A stretch of DNA of 64,000 nucleotides from Myxococcales bacterium. GTDB lineage: Bacteria; Myxococcota_A; Polyangia; Polyangiales; Polyangiaceae. The notes beneath the pieces were generated by a model. The model had not been told where the DNA came from, did not search any database, and saw only the letters and a list, made by a program, of their open reading frames with translations. Each line of letters begins with the position of its first letter. Position 1 is the first letter of the stretch. This document shows positions 1-9,017 of this stretch, one piece after another. The stretch spans positions 83,967-147,966 of the forward strand of contig JACRDA010000276.1 in NCBI GenBank assembly GCA_016212965.1. Reading direction: 5' to 3'. A program made the position numbers and the translations under genes.

Positions 1-81
1 CTCGCGCACACGCCGCGACGGCGCTACCCGTTCGGGCAGCGCGCGCTCACGCGCGCGGACGCCGCTCGCTCGTAGCCAGGG

Positions 82-231
82 CTACTTCTTCCACATCGCC
101 GGCACGAGGCGCTTGCGGCCCTTGCGGCGGCGGTTCGAGAGTACCTTCTGGCCGCCGCGCGTTTCCATGCGTGCGCGGAACCCGTGCGTGCGCACGCGGC
201 GAGTGTTGTGGGGTTGATAGGTGCGCTTCAT
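82..231 (-). CDS. rpmH: 50S ribosomal protein L34
   Basis: Structural protein of the 50S ribosomal subunit. The reverse strand encodes 49 residues beginning [12 protein letters not shown] and ending RLVPAMWKK, an almost textbook L34 with the GFRARM core and Arg/Lys-rich tail. Length matches the family (44-50 residues). In most bacteria rnpA follows directly. Downstream (positions 81-1, reverse strand) one frame stays open to the window edge but shows no secure start, so an rnpA beginning there is possible and not proven. Upstream (232-460) I see no DnaA-box cluster, so an origin is not supported here. Confidence 0.97.
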   Translation of the reverse strand: MKRTYQPHNTRRVRTHGFRARMETRGGQKVLSNRRRKGRKRLVPAMWKK

Positions 232-460
232 GGCTGCCTCGGGGCCGGCCATACAAGCACGACTCGGCTACCTGGTCAACCCCGGGCGCCTGCTGCCGAC
301 CGGAAAAGCGCCCGGATCGGGCTCCGGCGGCCGGCCCGCGTGGGCGGCCTTGCGGACCCGGGCGGCCGGACGTACCTCACGGCACCTCACGCCATGCCTC
401 GGCGCGCGGGCTCGCGGGCTCGCGGGCGGGGCGCGGCGACGACAGGGAGGCGACGGAACC

Positions 461-904
461 ATGAATCACGGCAAGCGGACGATGCTCGGTGGGCTCACGG
501 CGGTGGGCGTGCTCGGGATCAGCATGGCGGCGGTGGGCGCCAACACCGTCAAGGAGACGGTCGACAACTGCATGAACGCCCACGCGGTCCTGCTCGTGTC
601 GCGCTCGGGCAACCACGCGCTGCTCTGGCAGCTCATCGGAAACGTCGTGAAATCGAACTCTTACGAGTTCCGGGTGCAGAGCGACTACGAGCCGATGGTG
701 TCGCAGAAGGTCTCGTTCCGGCAGTACGACGTCGAGCTCACGAACGGCGCCACGGCGTACGTCGCCCACTGCGGACACGGCGGCACCTGCAACAAGCTCG
801 CGCACGCGATCCTCAAGAACTACCCGGACGCGGGCTCGCCGTGGGTGTTCTGCGGGCAGGTGCCGTATCTCCTGCAGAACCCGTCGTCGGCGCCGAGCTT
901 CTGA
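461..904 (+). CDS. secreted protein of unknown function, 147 aa
   Basis: Not recognised. The protein opens with a short basic segment and a hydrophobic stretch (about residues 7-27, TMLGGLTAVGVLGISMAAV) that reads as a signal peptide or anchor, so it is probably exported. The remainder is soluble, with Cys residues near VDNCM, AHCGHGGTC and VFCG that could form two disulfides. The ATG at 461 is chosen because GGGAGG lies about 10 bases upstream and because the hydrophobic segment then begins near residue 6; longer upstream readings in the frame are Arg/Gly-rich and look non-coding. It is divergent from rpmH and convergent with the acetyltransferase gene. No function can be proposed. Confidence 0.7.
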   Translation: MNHGKRTMLGGLTAVGVLGISMAAVGANTVKETVDNCMNAHAVLLVSRSGNHALLWQLIGNVVKSNSYEFRVQSDYEPMVSQKVSFRQYDVELTNGATAYVAHCGHGGTCNKLAHAILKNYPDAGSPWVFCGQVPYLLQNPSSAPSF

Positions 905-926
905 CGGGGCGCGGGGCGCCGAGGGC

Positions 927-1574
927 TCAGCTCGCGGTGGGTGGGCGCACGGCGGCCGGCGGACGCAGCATCGTCCAAACCGGGGGCGCGCCGGGGCCCG
1001 GCACGAGCTCGCTCAGCGTCTCGAAGCCGAAGCGCCGGTAGAAGGGCAGGTTCGCCGGGCTCGCGGTCTCGAGGTAGAAGGGGCGGCGCTCGCGGTCGGC
1101 GCGCGCGAGCGGGGGCCGCAAGAGCGCCGTCCCGATGCCGCTGCCCTGCGCGTCCGGCGCGACGCCGATGATGCAAAGGTAGAAGTGGGCGGGCCCGAGC
1201 TCCGCGTGGCCGCGCCCGATGATTCTCCACGCGCGGAACGCCCGGCGGGCGAGGGCGAGCGCCCCGGGGCGGTGCCACTGGCTCCGCACGAGGCGCGCGG
1301 CGATGCCGAGCTCGCGCGCCGCGGGCAGCGGGGCGGCGTCCGGACCCACGAGCCCGAGCAGGCCGCGCACGCGCCCGTCGACGGCGGCGAGCACTTCGCC
1401 GTGCGCGAGCAGCGCCGGCACGAGGCCCCGACCGAGGGCCTCGAGCAGGCGCGCCCGGTCGGCGTCGTCCGGCACGAGGTAGCGGTAGAGCGGGTCCGCG
1501 AGGAAGGCGTCCCGCAGCACGGCGATCGCCTCCGGGACCCGGGCTGCCTCGAGCCATCGCACCTCGCACGCCAT
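927..1574 (-). CDS. GNAT-family N-acetyltransferase
   Basis: Predicted cytosolic acetyltransferase using acetyl-CoA to modify an unknown amine. 215 residues with the GNAT fold: an N-terminal strand (VRWLEAARVPEAIAVLRDAF), the core strand LCIIGVAPDAQGSGIGTALL with the acetyl-CoA pyrophosphate loop Q-G-S-G-I-G, then YLETASPANLPFYRRFGFE, the usual C-terminal substrate and cofactor region. The ATG at 1574 is chosen because homology-like sequence begins there and a GAAG-rich ribosome-binding site precedes it; an in-frame extension to 1727 is Arg/Pro-rich and unlikely to be coding. The gene stands alone, divergent from the lipid gene at 1813. Substrate unknown. Confidence 0.85.
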   Translation of the reverse strand: MACEVRWLEAARVPEAIAVLRDAFLADPLYRYLVPDDADRARLLEALGRGLVPALLAHGEVLAAVDGRVRGLLGLVGPDAAPLPAARELGIAARLVRSQWHRPGALALARRAFRAWRIIGRGHAELGPAHFYLCIIGVAPDAQGSGIGTALLRPPLARADRERRPFYLETASPANLPFYRRFGFETLSELVPGPGAPPVWTMLRPPAAVRPPTAS

Positions 1575-1812
1575 CGCGCCGCCTTCTTCGGTGCGAACGC
1601 GGGCGGGCGCAATGGCAAAACCGCCCGAGTCGCCTTGACGGCGCCTGGACGCCAGGGGACCGTCCGAGCTCGGAACTCGGGGCGCGCACGCCCTCGCCCG
1701 GACCACGCGCGGCGGTCGGCTGGGCACTGCGGACGCGGCCCCTCATCGCCCGGCATCGTCACGCGGTCGGCTGCGACCGATCCGACGACGCGGCGGCACC
1801 CGAGGAGGCGTC

Positions 1813-4800
1813 ATGGCAAACGAGGTTCGGTTCGACGGCAAGGTCGTCATCGTCACGGGTGCGGGCGGCGGGCTGGGGCGGTCGCACGCCCTTCTCTTCG
1901 GCAGCCGCGGGGCCAAGGTCATCGTCAACGACCTCGGCGGCGCGATGACGGGCGGCGGCCGGAGCTCGGCGGCCGCGGACAAGGTGGTCGCCGAGATCAA
2001 GGCCGCGGGCGGCGAGGCGGCGGCGAGCTACGACTCGGTCGAGGACGGCGCCAAGATCGTCCAGGCAGCGCTCGACAGCTTCGGGCGGCTCGACATCGTG
2101 GTGAACAACGCGGGCATCCTGCGCGACACGAGCTTCGCCAAGATGACCGAGGAGGACTGGGACCTCATCTATCGCGTCCACGTGCTCGGCGCCTTCCGCG
2201 TGACGCACGCCGCCTGGCCGCACTTCTACAAGCAGCAGTACGGCCGCGTCGTGATGACCGCCTCGGCCGCCGGCATCTACGGCAACTTCGGCCAGGCGAA
2301 CTACTCGATGGCGAAGCTCGGCCTGCTCGGCCTGTCGAACACGCTCGCCATCGAGGGGCGCAAGAAGGGCATCCACGTCAACACCGTGGCGCCCCTCGCG
2401 GGCAGCCGCCTCACCGAGACCGTGCTGCCGAAGGAGCTCATCGACGCCTTGAAGCCCGAGTACGTGAGCCCGCTCGTCGCGTGGTTGTGCCACGAGTCGT
2501 GCAGCGAGACGGGCGGCCTCTACGAGGTCGGCGGCGGCTACTTCGCCAAGCTCCGCTGGGAGCGCGCGAAGGGCAAGAGCTACCGCATCGGCCGCACGCT
2601 GACGGTCGAGGGCGTGAAGGAGGCCTGGGGCGCGATCGCGGGCTTCGAGGGCGCCGAGCACCCGAGCGACATCGCGCAGTCGATGCAGGCCGTGATGGCC
2701 AACGTGCAGGCCGGGCCGAGCAAGGGCGGCAACGACCTCATCGATGTCGATCTCGCGCTCGGCTACGAGTACCCGGAGCGCACCTCGCGCTACGACGAGC
2801 GCGATCTGTCCATCTACGCGCTCGGCGTCGGCGCGGCGGCGGACCCGCTCGACGACCAGGAGCTGGCGCTCGTCTACGAGATGCACGGCTCGGGCTTCAA
2901 GGCCCTGCCGACGTATGGCGTCATCCCGCCGATGAACCAGCTGATGACGATGGCGAAGGAGGGCCTCACCGCGCCCGGCCTCAAGTACGGCCTCGACCGG
3001 CTGCTGCACGGCGAGCAGTACACCGAGCTCCTGCGCCCGCTGCCGCCGAGCCAGAAGCTCACGCACCGCTCGCGCATCAAGGAGATCTGGGACAAGGGCA
3101 AGGGCGCGCTCGTCGTCACCGAGACCAAGAGCTACGACGAGGCGGGCGAGCTCCTCATCGTGAACGAGTTCACGGCCTTCATCCGCGGGGCCGGCGGCTG
3201 GGGTGGCGACCGCGGCCCCTCGACCGAGATCAACCTGCCCCCCGAGCGGCCCGCCGACGCGACGACGAGCGAGAAGATCGGCGCGAGCCAGGCCTTGCTC
3301 TACCGGCTGAGCGGCGACTGGAACCCGCTCCATGCGGATCCGAACTTCGCCAAGGCCTTCGGCTTCGAGCGACCGATCCTGCACGGCCTCTGCACCTTCG
3401 GCTACGCCGCGCGCCACGTCGTCAAGCAGTTCTCGAACGGCGACCCGCGCTACTTCAAGAGCATCAAGGTGCGCTTCGCCGACAGCGTGTTCCCCGGCGA
3501 GACCCTCGTCACCGAGATGTGGAAGGAGTCGGACACGCGCATCGTGTTCCGCTGCAAGGTCAAGGAGCGCGACAAGGTCGTCATCTCGAACGCCGCCATC
3601 GAGCTCTACCGCGAGATCCCGCAGCCGAAGGCGAAGGCGGTGCCGGCCGCGGCTCCGAAGCCCGCGGCCGCGGCGGCTGCAGCGCCCGCCGCGGCGGCCG
3701 TCCCCACGAGCGACGACATCTTCACGGCCATCGGCGCCTTCCTGAAGAAGACGCCCGAGCTCTCGGGCAAGGTCGGCAAGATCTTCCAGTTCAAGCTCAC
3801 GGCGCCCGACAGCGTCTGGACGGTGGACGTCAAGGCCGCGCCCGGCGCGGTCGCGAAGGGTGGCAGCACGCCGGCCGACTGCACGCTCGAGCTCACCGAC
3901 GCCGACTTCATGGGCATGTGCACCGGCAAGCTCGACGCGCAGAAGCTCTACTTCGGCGGCAAGCTCAAGATCTCGGGCGACATCATGGCCTCGCAGCGGC
4001 TCGAGTTCCTGCGCAAGCTCGATCCGGCGCTCGTCGTCGAGGCGATGCAGGCGCGCGGTGCGGGCGCACCGGCGGCGGCGGCACCCGCGGCGGCCGCAGC
4101 GGCTCCGGCCGCGAGCACGGGGCCCTCGAGCGAGGACGTGTTCCTGGCGCTCACCGCTTACGTCGGCGAGCACCCGGAGCTCGTCGCCAAGACCGGTGCC
4201 GTGTTCCTCTTCGACCTCTCGGAGCCGGCGACCCAGTGGACGCTCGCCCTCAAGAACGGCAAGGGCTCGGTCGTGCGGGGCAAGGGCGAGGCGCCCGACT
4301 GCACGCTCGCCCTGTCCGAGGGCGACTTCCTGGACATGTCGACCGGCAAGGCCGACCCGCAGAAGCTCTACTTCGGCGGCAAGCTCAAGATCACCGGGAA
4401 CGTGATGGCCTCGACCAAGCTCTCGTTCCTGCAGAAGATCGACCCCGCGTGGGCTGCGCAGGCCGTCGCCAAGCTGCGCGGCGCGATGGCGGCGGCCGCG
4501 CCGGCGGCGGCGGCGGGCGCTGCGAAGCCGCCCGCTCCGGCCGCGGCGCCCGCGGGGGGCGCGAAGGCTGGCGCGATCTTCGCGGCGCTCGCCAAGCGGC
4601 TCGCGGCTGAGCCGGGCCTCGCCAAGGACATCGGCGCGGTCGTCGCGTTCAAGGTGACGGCTCCCTCCGCGGCCTACACGGTCGATCTGCGCGCCGCGCC
4701 CGGCAGCGTGAAGGACGGGGCGGCCGGCGACGCCGGCGCGACGCTCACCCTCGCGGACGCCGACCTCGCGGCGCTCGCGGCGGACACGGCCGCGGCGCAG

Positions 4801-4887
4801 GACCTCTTCCAGCGCGGCCGGCTGCGCGTCGATGGCGACGTGCGGCTCGCGCAGAAGCTCGGGTTCTTGAAGGGGCTCGGCGCGTAG
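1813..4887 (+). CDS. multifunctional lipid enzyme: SDR dehydrogenase + MaoC hydratase + three SCP2 domains
   Basis: 1024-residue protein resembling eukaryotic peroxisomal multifunctional enzyme type 2, which hydrates 2-enoyl-CoA and oxidises the resulting (3R)-hydroxyacyl-CoA. Visible domains: SDR dehydrogenase about 1-300 (TGAGGGLG cofactor loop, NNAG, catalytic YSMAK); MaoC-like hot-dog hydratase about 310-600 with catalytic D502, N504, H507 in [10 protein letters not shown]; then three SCP2 sterol-carrier domains at about 632-737, 772-877 and 916-1024 joined by Ala/Pro-rich linkers. The first two SCP2 copies share YFGGKLKI; the third is more diverged (RGRLRVDGD). Animal MFE-2 carries one SCP2. 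It lies 61 bp upstream of an SCP-x type thiolase in the same direction, so the pair covers hydration, dehydrogenation and thiolysis. Substrate (branched acyl, sterol side chain or ordinary acyl-CoA) is not deducible. Confidence 0.9.
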   Translation: MANEVRFDGKVVIVTGAGGGLGRSHALLFGSRGAKVIVNDLGGAMTGGGRSSAAADKVVAEIKAAGGEAAASYDSVEDGAKIVQAALDSFGRLDIVVNNAGILRDTSFAKMTEEDWDLIYRVHVLGAFRVTHAAWPHFYKQQYGRVVMTASAAGIYGNFGQANYSMAKLGLLGLSNTLAIEGRKKGIHVNTVAPLAGSRLTETVLPKELIDALKPEYVSPLVAWLCHESCSETGGLYEVGGGYFAKLRWERAKGKSYRIGRTLTVEGVKEAWGAIAGFEGAEHPSDIAQSMQAVMANVQAGPSKGGNDLIDVDLALGYEYPERTSRYDERDLSIYALGVGAAADPLDDQELALVYEMHGSGFKALPTYGVIPPMNQLMTMAKEGLTAPGLKYGLDRLLHGEQYTELLRPLPPSQKLTHRSRIKEIWDKGKGALVVTETKSYDEAGELLIVNEFTAFIRGAGGWGGDRGPSTEINLPPERPADATTSEKIGASQALLYRLSGDWNPLHADPNFAKAFGFERPILHGLCTFGYAARHVVKQFSNGDPRYFKSIKVRFADSVFPGETLVTEMWKESDTRIVFRCKVKERDKVVISNAAIELYREIPQPKAKAVPAAAPKPAAAAAAAPAAAAVPTSDDIFTAIGAFLKKTPELSGKVGKIFQFKLTAPDSVWTVDVKAAPGAVAKGGSTPADCTLELTDADFMGMCTGKLDAQKLYFGGKLKISGDIMASQRLEFLRKLDPALVVEAMQARGAGAPAAAAPAAAAAAPAASTGPSSEDVFLALTAYVGEHPELVAKTGAVFLFDLSEPATQWTLALKNGKGSVVRGKGEAPDCTLALSEGDFLDMSTGKADPQKLYFGGKLKITGNVMASTKLSFLQKIDPAWAAQAVAKLRGAMAAAAPAAAAGAAKPPAPAAAPAGGAKAGAIFAALAKRLAAEPGLAKDIGAVVAFKVTAPSAAYTVDLRAAPGSVKDGAAGDAGATLTLADADLAALAADTAAAQDLFQRGRLRVDGDVRLAQKLGFLKGLGA

Positions 4888-4948
4888 CCCGCGCTACGCT
4901 TCCACGACCGGCATCACGAGCGGCAAGTCCAACCGAACGGAGTCTACG

Positions 4949-6130
4949 ATGGGTCGCAAGGTCAACGTTCTCGGCGTCGGCATGGTCAAGTTCCAGAAGC
5001 CCGGCGCGAGCGAGGAGTACAACGTGATGGCCCGCAAGGCCGCCCGGGCCGCGCTCGAGGACGCGGGCATCGCGTACGATGCGGTCGAGCAGGCCTACGC
5101 GGGCTACGTGTTCGGCGACAGCACCTGCGGGCAGCGCGCCATCTACGAGGTCGGCCTCACGGGCATCCCCGTCTTCAACGTGAACAACAACTGCGCGACG
5201 GGCTCGACCGCGCTCCTGCTCGGCCGGCAGGCGGTCGAGGGCGGCCTCGCGGAATGCGTGCTCGTGGTCGGCTTCGAGCAGATGGAGAAAGGCGCGCTCG
5301 GGTCGAAGTACACGGACCGCACCAACCCGATGGACCAGCACGCCGCGGTCATGAGCAAGGTGCAGGGCTTCAACGAGGCCCCGCCCGCGGCGCAGTTCTT
5401 CGGCGGTGCGGGGCGCGAGTACCGCTGGCGCTGGGGCACGAAGAAGGAGACCTTCGCCAAGATCTCCGAGAAGGCGCGAAAACACGCCAAGAACAACCCC
5501 TACGCCCTGTTCACGGACCCGCTCACCGTCGACGAGATCATGGCGGCGCCCGAGGTGTTCGACCCGCTCACGCGCTACCAGTGCTGCCCGCCGACCTGCG
5601 GCGCCGCGGCCGCGATCCTGTGCTCGGACGAGTTCGCGCAGAAGCACGGCGCGAGCCGCCCCGTGTACATCGCCGCGCAGGCCATGACGACCGACACGCC
5701 GGCGACCTTCGAGGCCGACAGCATGATCAAGGCCATCGGCTACGACATGGCCGCGAACGCGGCGAAGAAGGCGTACGAGAAGGCCGGCCTCGGGCCGAAG
5801 GACGTGCAGGTCATCGAGCTCCACGACTGCTTCACGGCGAACGAGCTCCTCACCTACGAGGCGCTCGGCCTCTGCGGCGAGGGCGAGGCCGAGAAGTTCA
5901 TCTGGGCGGGCGACAACACCTACGGCGGGAAATTCGTGACGAACCCGTCCGGCGGCCTGTTGTCGAAGGGCCACCCGCTCGGCGCCACGGGGCTCGCCCA
6001 GTGCGCGGAGCTCGTGTGGCAGCTCCGCGGCACGGCGGGCGCCCGGCAGGTCGAGGGCGCGAAGGTTGCGCTGCAGCACAACCTCGGGCTCGGCGGGGCG
6101 TGCGTCGTGACGGTGTACCGGCGGGACTGA
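4949..6130 (+). CDS. SCP-x-type thiolase (acetyl-CoA acetyltransferase / lipid-transfer family)
   Basis: Thiolase catalysing CoA-dependent cleavage of 3-ketoacyl-CoA, the last step of a beta-oxidation cycle; cytosolic in bacteria. 393 residues, typical of the SCP-2/SCP-x thiolase subgroup. Visible catalytic elements: the nucleophile C82 in NNNCATGS, H292 and C294 in HDCF, and H342 in GHPLGATG. The HDCF form and the NNNCATGS loop set it apart from FadA-type thiolases. An internal [18 protein letters not shown] segment is also characteristic. The ATG at 4949 follows a 61-bp gap after the multifunctional enzyme, with an ACGGAG-like site upstream, so both genes are probably co-transcribed. Confidence 0.92.
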   Translation: MGRKVNVLGVGMVKFQKPGASEEYNVMARKAARAALEDAGIAYDAVEQAYAGYVFGDSTCGQRAIYEVGLTGIPVFNVNNNCATGSTALLLGRQAVEGGLAECVLVVGFEQMEKGALGSKYTDRTNPMDQHAAVMSKVQGFNEAPPAAQFFGGAGREYRWRWGTKKETFAKISEKARKHAKNNPYALFTDPLTVDEIMAAPEVFDPLTRYQCCPPTCGAAAAILCSDEFAQKHGASRPVYIAAQAMTTDTPATFEADSMIKAIGYDMAANAAKKAYEKAGLGPKDVQVIELHDCFTANELLTYEALGLCGEGEAEKFIWAGDNTYGGKFVTNPSGGLLSKGHPLGATGLAQCAELVWQLRGTAGARQVEGAKVALQHNLGLGGACVVTVYRRD

Positions 6131-6418
6131 GTGCCGCCCGACGCAGCCCCATTCCTCGGCGACGCCGTGCGGCCCGACGACGACACCCACCCGGAGGCGC
6201 GCGCCGTGCAGCTGCGCCTGCTGCAACGGGCGACGGTCGCTCGTCGAGCCGAGCTTGCCTGTTCGCTCAGCGCAACGGCCATCGCGCTGTCGCGGCGCGC
6301 GCTCGCCGAGCGCATGCCGGGCGCGACGCCCGAGCAGGTGCTGCTGCGCTGGGTCGCCCAGAACTACGGCGAGGACCTCGCGCGCCGGGTGGCGCGCCGG
6401 CTCGCGGTGGCGTCGTGA
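6131..6418 (+). CDS. small helical protein, 95 aa, unknown function
   Basis: Not assigned to a named family. The GTG at 6131 directly follows the thiolase stop codon. The segment EARAVQLRLLQRATVARRAELACSLS and the following SRRALAERMPGATPEQVLLRWV resemble small helical myxobacterial proteins of the type 'ARRxxLAxSLSxxxxxLSRRAIxRxxPxxSxxE', which often precede a nucleotidyltransferase-like gene in toxin-antitoxin-like pairs. Here the next gene is a different protein, overlapping by 4 bp. The usual partner is therefore missing or replaced. No clear ribosome-binding site is visible at this start, and an internal start is possible. Confidence 0.6.
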   Translation: MPPDAAPFLGDAVRPDDDTHPEARAVQLRLLQRATVARRAELACSLSATAIALSRRALAERMPGATPEQVLLRWVAQNYGEDLARRVARRLAVAS

Positions 6419-6804
6419 GCACGAGCGATCTCGATACCTGGAGCTCGCTAGGCAAGGCCATGGCACGACTGAGCATGCGAGCCCGCGTGGCGCTACGTCG
6501 CCTAGTCGATGACATTGTGGCCGGGCGCTACTCCGCGCTGGAATCCGACGGGAGAATCGGAAGGCTTACGGGGGACGAGGTGCGTCGTGCGATCGAGGTC
6601 TATGGCCGCAAGTTGATGACGCCTCCACCCGATGCGATCGACAGCGCAGAGGCATATCCCGTCGAGAACCTCCCGAAGCGGTTCGCGATTGACCTGCCCC
6701 TTTGGACTGAGGAAGAGGGGCGCAGCGACTTGACGCTACTGCTGCGGCTAGACGACGCTGGCGACGAGCCGCGCGTGTCGATCGATGACCTGCGAGTGCT
6801 GTGA
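6415..6804 (+). CDS. small acidic protein, DUF7668-like, possible immunity-type protein
   Basis: 129 residues starting at a GTG that overlaps the previous stop (GTGA, 6415-6418), which indicates translational coupling. The sequence VDDIVAGRYSALESDGRIGRLTGDEVRRAIEVYGRKLMTPP followed by a C-terminal PLWTEEEGRSDLTLLLRL...VSIDDLRVL matches my memory of a widespread uncharacterised family (DUF7668-like) found as orphans or near toxin loci. The base composition is slightly less GC-biased at third positions than in the neighbouring lipid genes (codons such as cta, gat, agt), which suggests recent arrival. Function unknown; the family assignment is from memory and needs a profile search. Confidence 0.62.
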   Translation: MSTSDLDTWSSLGKAMARLSMRARVALRRLVDDIVAGRYSALESDGRIGRLTGDEVRRAIEVYGRKLMTPPPDAIDSAEAYPVENLPKRFAIDLPLWTEEEGRSDLTLLLRLDDAGDEPRVSIDDLRVL

Positions 6805-6932
6805 CTCGCCGGAGTTTCGAGCACGGGCCATTGTGGCTCCGCCCTTCCAGTCCCAGCGCCCACGCCCCCGCAGCTGAAGCGAGGGCGTTGGGGGACGGCA
6901 TCGAGGCGGTCGGGCGCGCCCTTCGTGGCGGT

Positions 6933-7536
6933 CTACGCGAACAGCTCCTCGACACTCGCCACGGTCGCGGCGCGGCGGACCCAGAGGCGGAGCTGCTCGA
7001 GGTCGGTGCACGCGAGGATGCGCTCGCGCTCTGCGTCGGTGGGCGTGAGGTCGCGTGCGTCGAGCACTTCGAGGATGTCCTCGGCGCTGCGGCGCGCCTG
7101 CCCCTTCGCGAAGGAGCTGCGGGCGATCTCGCTTTGGAACTCGTAGCCGGACGACGTCACGAAGGCCTCCAGGGCGCGTTTGGCCGCCGCGTGGACGGCC
7201 ATGTAGAGCAAGTCCCAGCATAGCGCGCGGCGGTCGGCTTCGAGGCCTTCTGTTGCGCGCACGGCGGCTTTCGCGATCTGCTCGGCGGCGGCCTCTTGCC
7301 CGTGGGCGAGGACGGAGAGGACGGCGAGCTCGGGCGAGCGGGCCGCCACGGCGTCGTCGGTGATGACGGGGACGCCGTCGGGGCCGAGCACCACGGCCTG
7401 AAACGTCGATCCGCTCGGGCCGAGCGGGACGGGCTTGCGCGCCCAGGCGGCGACGGCCGCGACGGGCGTCACGACGAGCACCATGGCGGCGCACGCGAAG
7501 CGCGAGCGCACGCCAGCCTCGTAGACCGGCCAGGAC
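6933..7536 (-). pseudogene. 5'-truncated Rpn/PD-(D/E)XK-type nuclease-like gene
   Basis: The reverse strand from about 7536 to the stop at 6933 encodes the C-terminal two thirds of a protein family common in myxobacteria and related to Rpn/transposase-like nucleases: SWPVYEAGVRSRFAC, then PELAVLSVLAHG, FQSEIARSSFAKGQARRSAEDILEVLDARDL, and ILACTDLEQLRLWVRRAATVASVEELFA. Full-length relatives carry about 90 further N-terminal residues holding the nuclease core (start, RVEESD-like and EVQ motifs). Here, directly before SWPVY, the frame runs into antisense of a toxin-antitoxin gene and turns into an Arg/Pro-rich non-protein. The reading frame stays open but the gene has lost its start and catalytic half, so I call it a remnant. 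Confidence 0.7.
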
Positions 7537-7750
7537 CCATGTCCACAACGGCCGACTCGTCCTCGACGAGCCCACTGACCTGCCCGAGGGCGAGGTCGTG
7601 TACCTCGTGCCGATGGGCGCGGGCGACGATCTCGACGACGACGAACGCGCGGCGCTCGACGCGGAGCTCGAGGCGGCGATGGCCGAGGCGGCACGCGGCG
7701 ACGTGGTCGACGGCGACGTCGTGATGGCGAGGCTGCGCGCACGCCCGTGA
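7535..7750 (+). pseudogene. 5'-truncated antitoxin of a RelE/ParE-type module
   Basis: From 7535 the plus strand reads THVHNGRLVLDEPTDLPEGEV, VYLVPMGAGDDLDDDERAAL, then DAELEAAMAEAARGDVVDGDVVMARLRARP and a stop. This is the form of small myxobacterial antitoxins that normally begin with a Met and a few residues before the RVHNGRLVLDEP strand. Here the start is missing: immediately upstream the sequence becomes the cut end of the reverse-strand Rpn-like remnant. The break falls within about 3 bases of 7534. The gene overlaps the downstream toxin remnant by 4 bp (GTGA), the normal arrangement of such pairs. Confidence 0.65.
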
Positions 7751-7899
7751 AGTTTCGGTTCACCGGCCGCGCTGATCGCCGGATCGAGCAGGTGGATCTC
7801 TGGTGGCGCGGGAATCGTCCTGCGGCGCCGAGCCTGTTTCGCGACGAGCTCGACGCGCCGAGCGGCCCCCGTCAGTACGTCTGCACGTCGCCCGTGTAG
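7747..7899 (+). pseudogene. 3'-truncated RelE/ParE-like toxin
   Basis: A GTG at 7747 opens a frame reading MKFRFTGRADRRIEQVDLWW then RGNRPAAPSLFRDELDA, the N-terminal third of a ParE/RelE-type ribosome- or gyrase-targeting toxin (family members run to about 95-110 residues). After residue 37 (about 7857) similarity stops and the frame continues for 13 unrelated residues into the antisense of the neighbouring lipoprotein gene before a TAG at 7897-7899. Catalytic C-terminal strands are absent, so it cannot be functional as a toxin. Together with the 5'-truncated antitoxin it is the middle slice of an old toxin-antitoxin operon. Confidence 0.65.
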
Positions 7900-8888
7900 A
7901 CGACCTCGAAGGCGTCGCCGGGGATGTTGCCGAGGTCGGCGAGGTTCTCGTCGCTCCAGCGCGAGTCCGGGGCGCCGGACACGTACCAGTCCGAGCCGTT
8001 GTCGGCGACGATGAGGCCGTAGGTCTTGAAGGCGGTGCAGAGCACCTGGGCCTCGGCCGAGTAGGTCGAGCAGTCGTAGCCGGCCTTCATGCGCACGCGC
8101 AGGCCCATCGGCGGGAGGTTGGGATTCGGGTCGCTCGAGGCGTAGTGCAGGGCCGGCAGGATGTAGCCGTTCTGGGAGGACGACACCGTGAAGCGCAGCG
8201 CGTGCTCGACCACGCCGGCCTCGACCACCTCGTCGTAGCGCGCCAGGCCCGGGAAGATCGGCAGGCCGGCGGCGTCGGCCGAGGTCCAGCCGACGGGACG
8301 GGTGTCGTGGATGGTGAGGTCCCAGGTCGCGCCCGAGTCGGCGTCCCAGGAGGTGCCGCCGCCCTGGGGGAAGGCGCGGTAGAGCTCGTAGAGCACGCAG
8401 TTGTCGGCATCGATGGTGAGCACGTGCCGGTCGCCGTCGCTCGCCGGGCCGCCCTCGATGGGGGCGTCGGGCGGCACGGGGTAGGGGCCCGGGTCGCTCT
8501 CGTCGCCGTAGGCGACGTAGTTGATGGGCACGAGGGGCTGGGTGCCGGGCACGACGACGTACGGGATGCCGATCGGCGCGCCGTCCCAGACGGTGCCGAA
8601 GTCCGGGTGCATCGTCGTCGCGCGACCGATGGAATCGATGAAGTTGTCGCTGTTCGGGTGCACCGCGAAGGCCGACACGTCGGTGTTCCAGGGGTTGTCG
8701 CCCGGGAACACCGAGCAGTTGCCGATGTTCGTGTTGCTGCCGCCGGTGCTCGTGTTGCCGGTGTTGCCGCTGCCCCCGGTGCCGGTGTTGCCGCTGCCCC
8801 CGGTGCCGCCGTTCTCCGAGCTGCTCTTCGAGCACGCCGTCGCGACCGCCGCACACGAAAGGACCACCCCGATCGCCAGGATCCGCAT
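7872..8888 (-). CDS. lipoprotein of unknown function with Gly/Ser/Asn/Thr-rich linker
   Basis: 338 residues. The N terminus MRILAIGVVLSCAAVATAC is a lipoprotein signal with the lipobox cysteine at residue 19. It is followed by a low-complexity linker of about 35 residues built from GGSGNTG-like units, then a globular domain beginning CSVFPGDNPWNTDVSAFAV. The NPWNTD segment and later WDLTIHDTRPVGWTSADAAGLPIFPGL are recognisable as belonging to a family of secreted bacterial proteins without known function. It probably sits in the outer membrane or periplasm. Its 3' end abuts the toxin remnant, so the scar may have formed just beyond its stop codon. Start chosen for the signal peptide. Confidence 0.8.
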   Translation of the reverse strand: MRILAIGVVLSCAAVATACSKSSSENGGTGGSGNTGTGGSGNTGNTSTGGSNTNIGNCSVFPGDNPWNTDVSAFAVHPNSDNFIDSIGRATTMHPDFGTVWDGAPIGIPYVVVPGTQPLVPINYVAYGDESDPGPYPVPPDAPIEGGPASDGDRHVLTIDADNCVLYELYRAFPQGGGTSWDADSGATWDLTIHDTRPVGWTSADAAGLPIFPGLARYDEVVEAGVVEHALRFTVSSSQNGYILPALHYASSDPNPNLPPMGLRVRMKAGYDCSTYSAEAQVLCTAFKTYGLIVADNGSDWYVSGAPDSRWSDENLADLGNIPGDAFEVVYTGDVQTY

Positions 8889-9017
8889 GGCTCACCCCTT
8901 TGGGGGTCGCGCATCCGAGCGCGACCGAAGAAGCGATCCTACCGGCCCGCGGGCACGCTGTCAGCCCGGCACGGCCGGCGCCGTGCATCGATGCCCGGGC
9001 GGGCGTACGCTCCAGGT

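Noticed and set aside
232..460. A replication origin beside rpmH.
   Set aside because: No DnaA boxes, AT-rich stretch or dnaA/dnaN gene seen; rpmH alone is not evidence.
1185..4610. A 1141-residue open frame overlapping the multifunctional lipid gene in another frame, and an 804-residue one on the opposite strand (1759-4173).
   Set aside because: Arg/Ala/Gly-rich translations without domains, produced by the high GC content; the frame with SDR, MaoC and SCP2 motifs is the real one.
7296..7724. A forward open frame of 142 residues over the scar.
   Set aside because: Its translation is Ser/Thr/Arg-rich noise; the neighbouring frame from 7535 reads as a recognisable antitoxin fragment.
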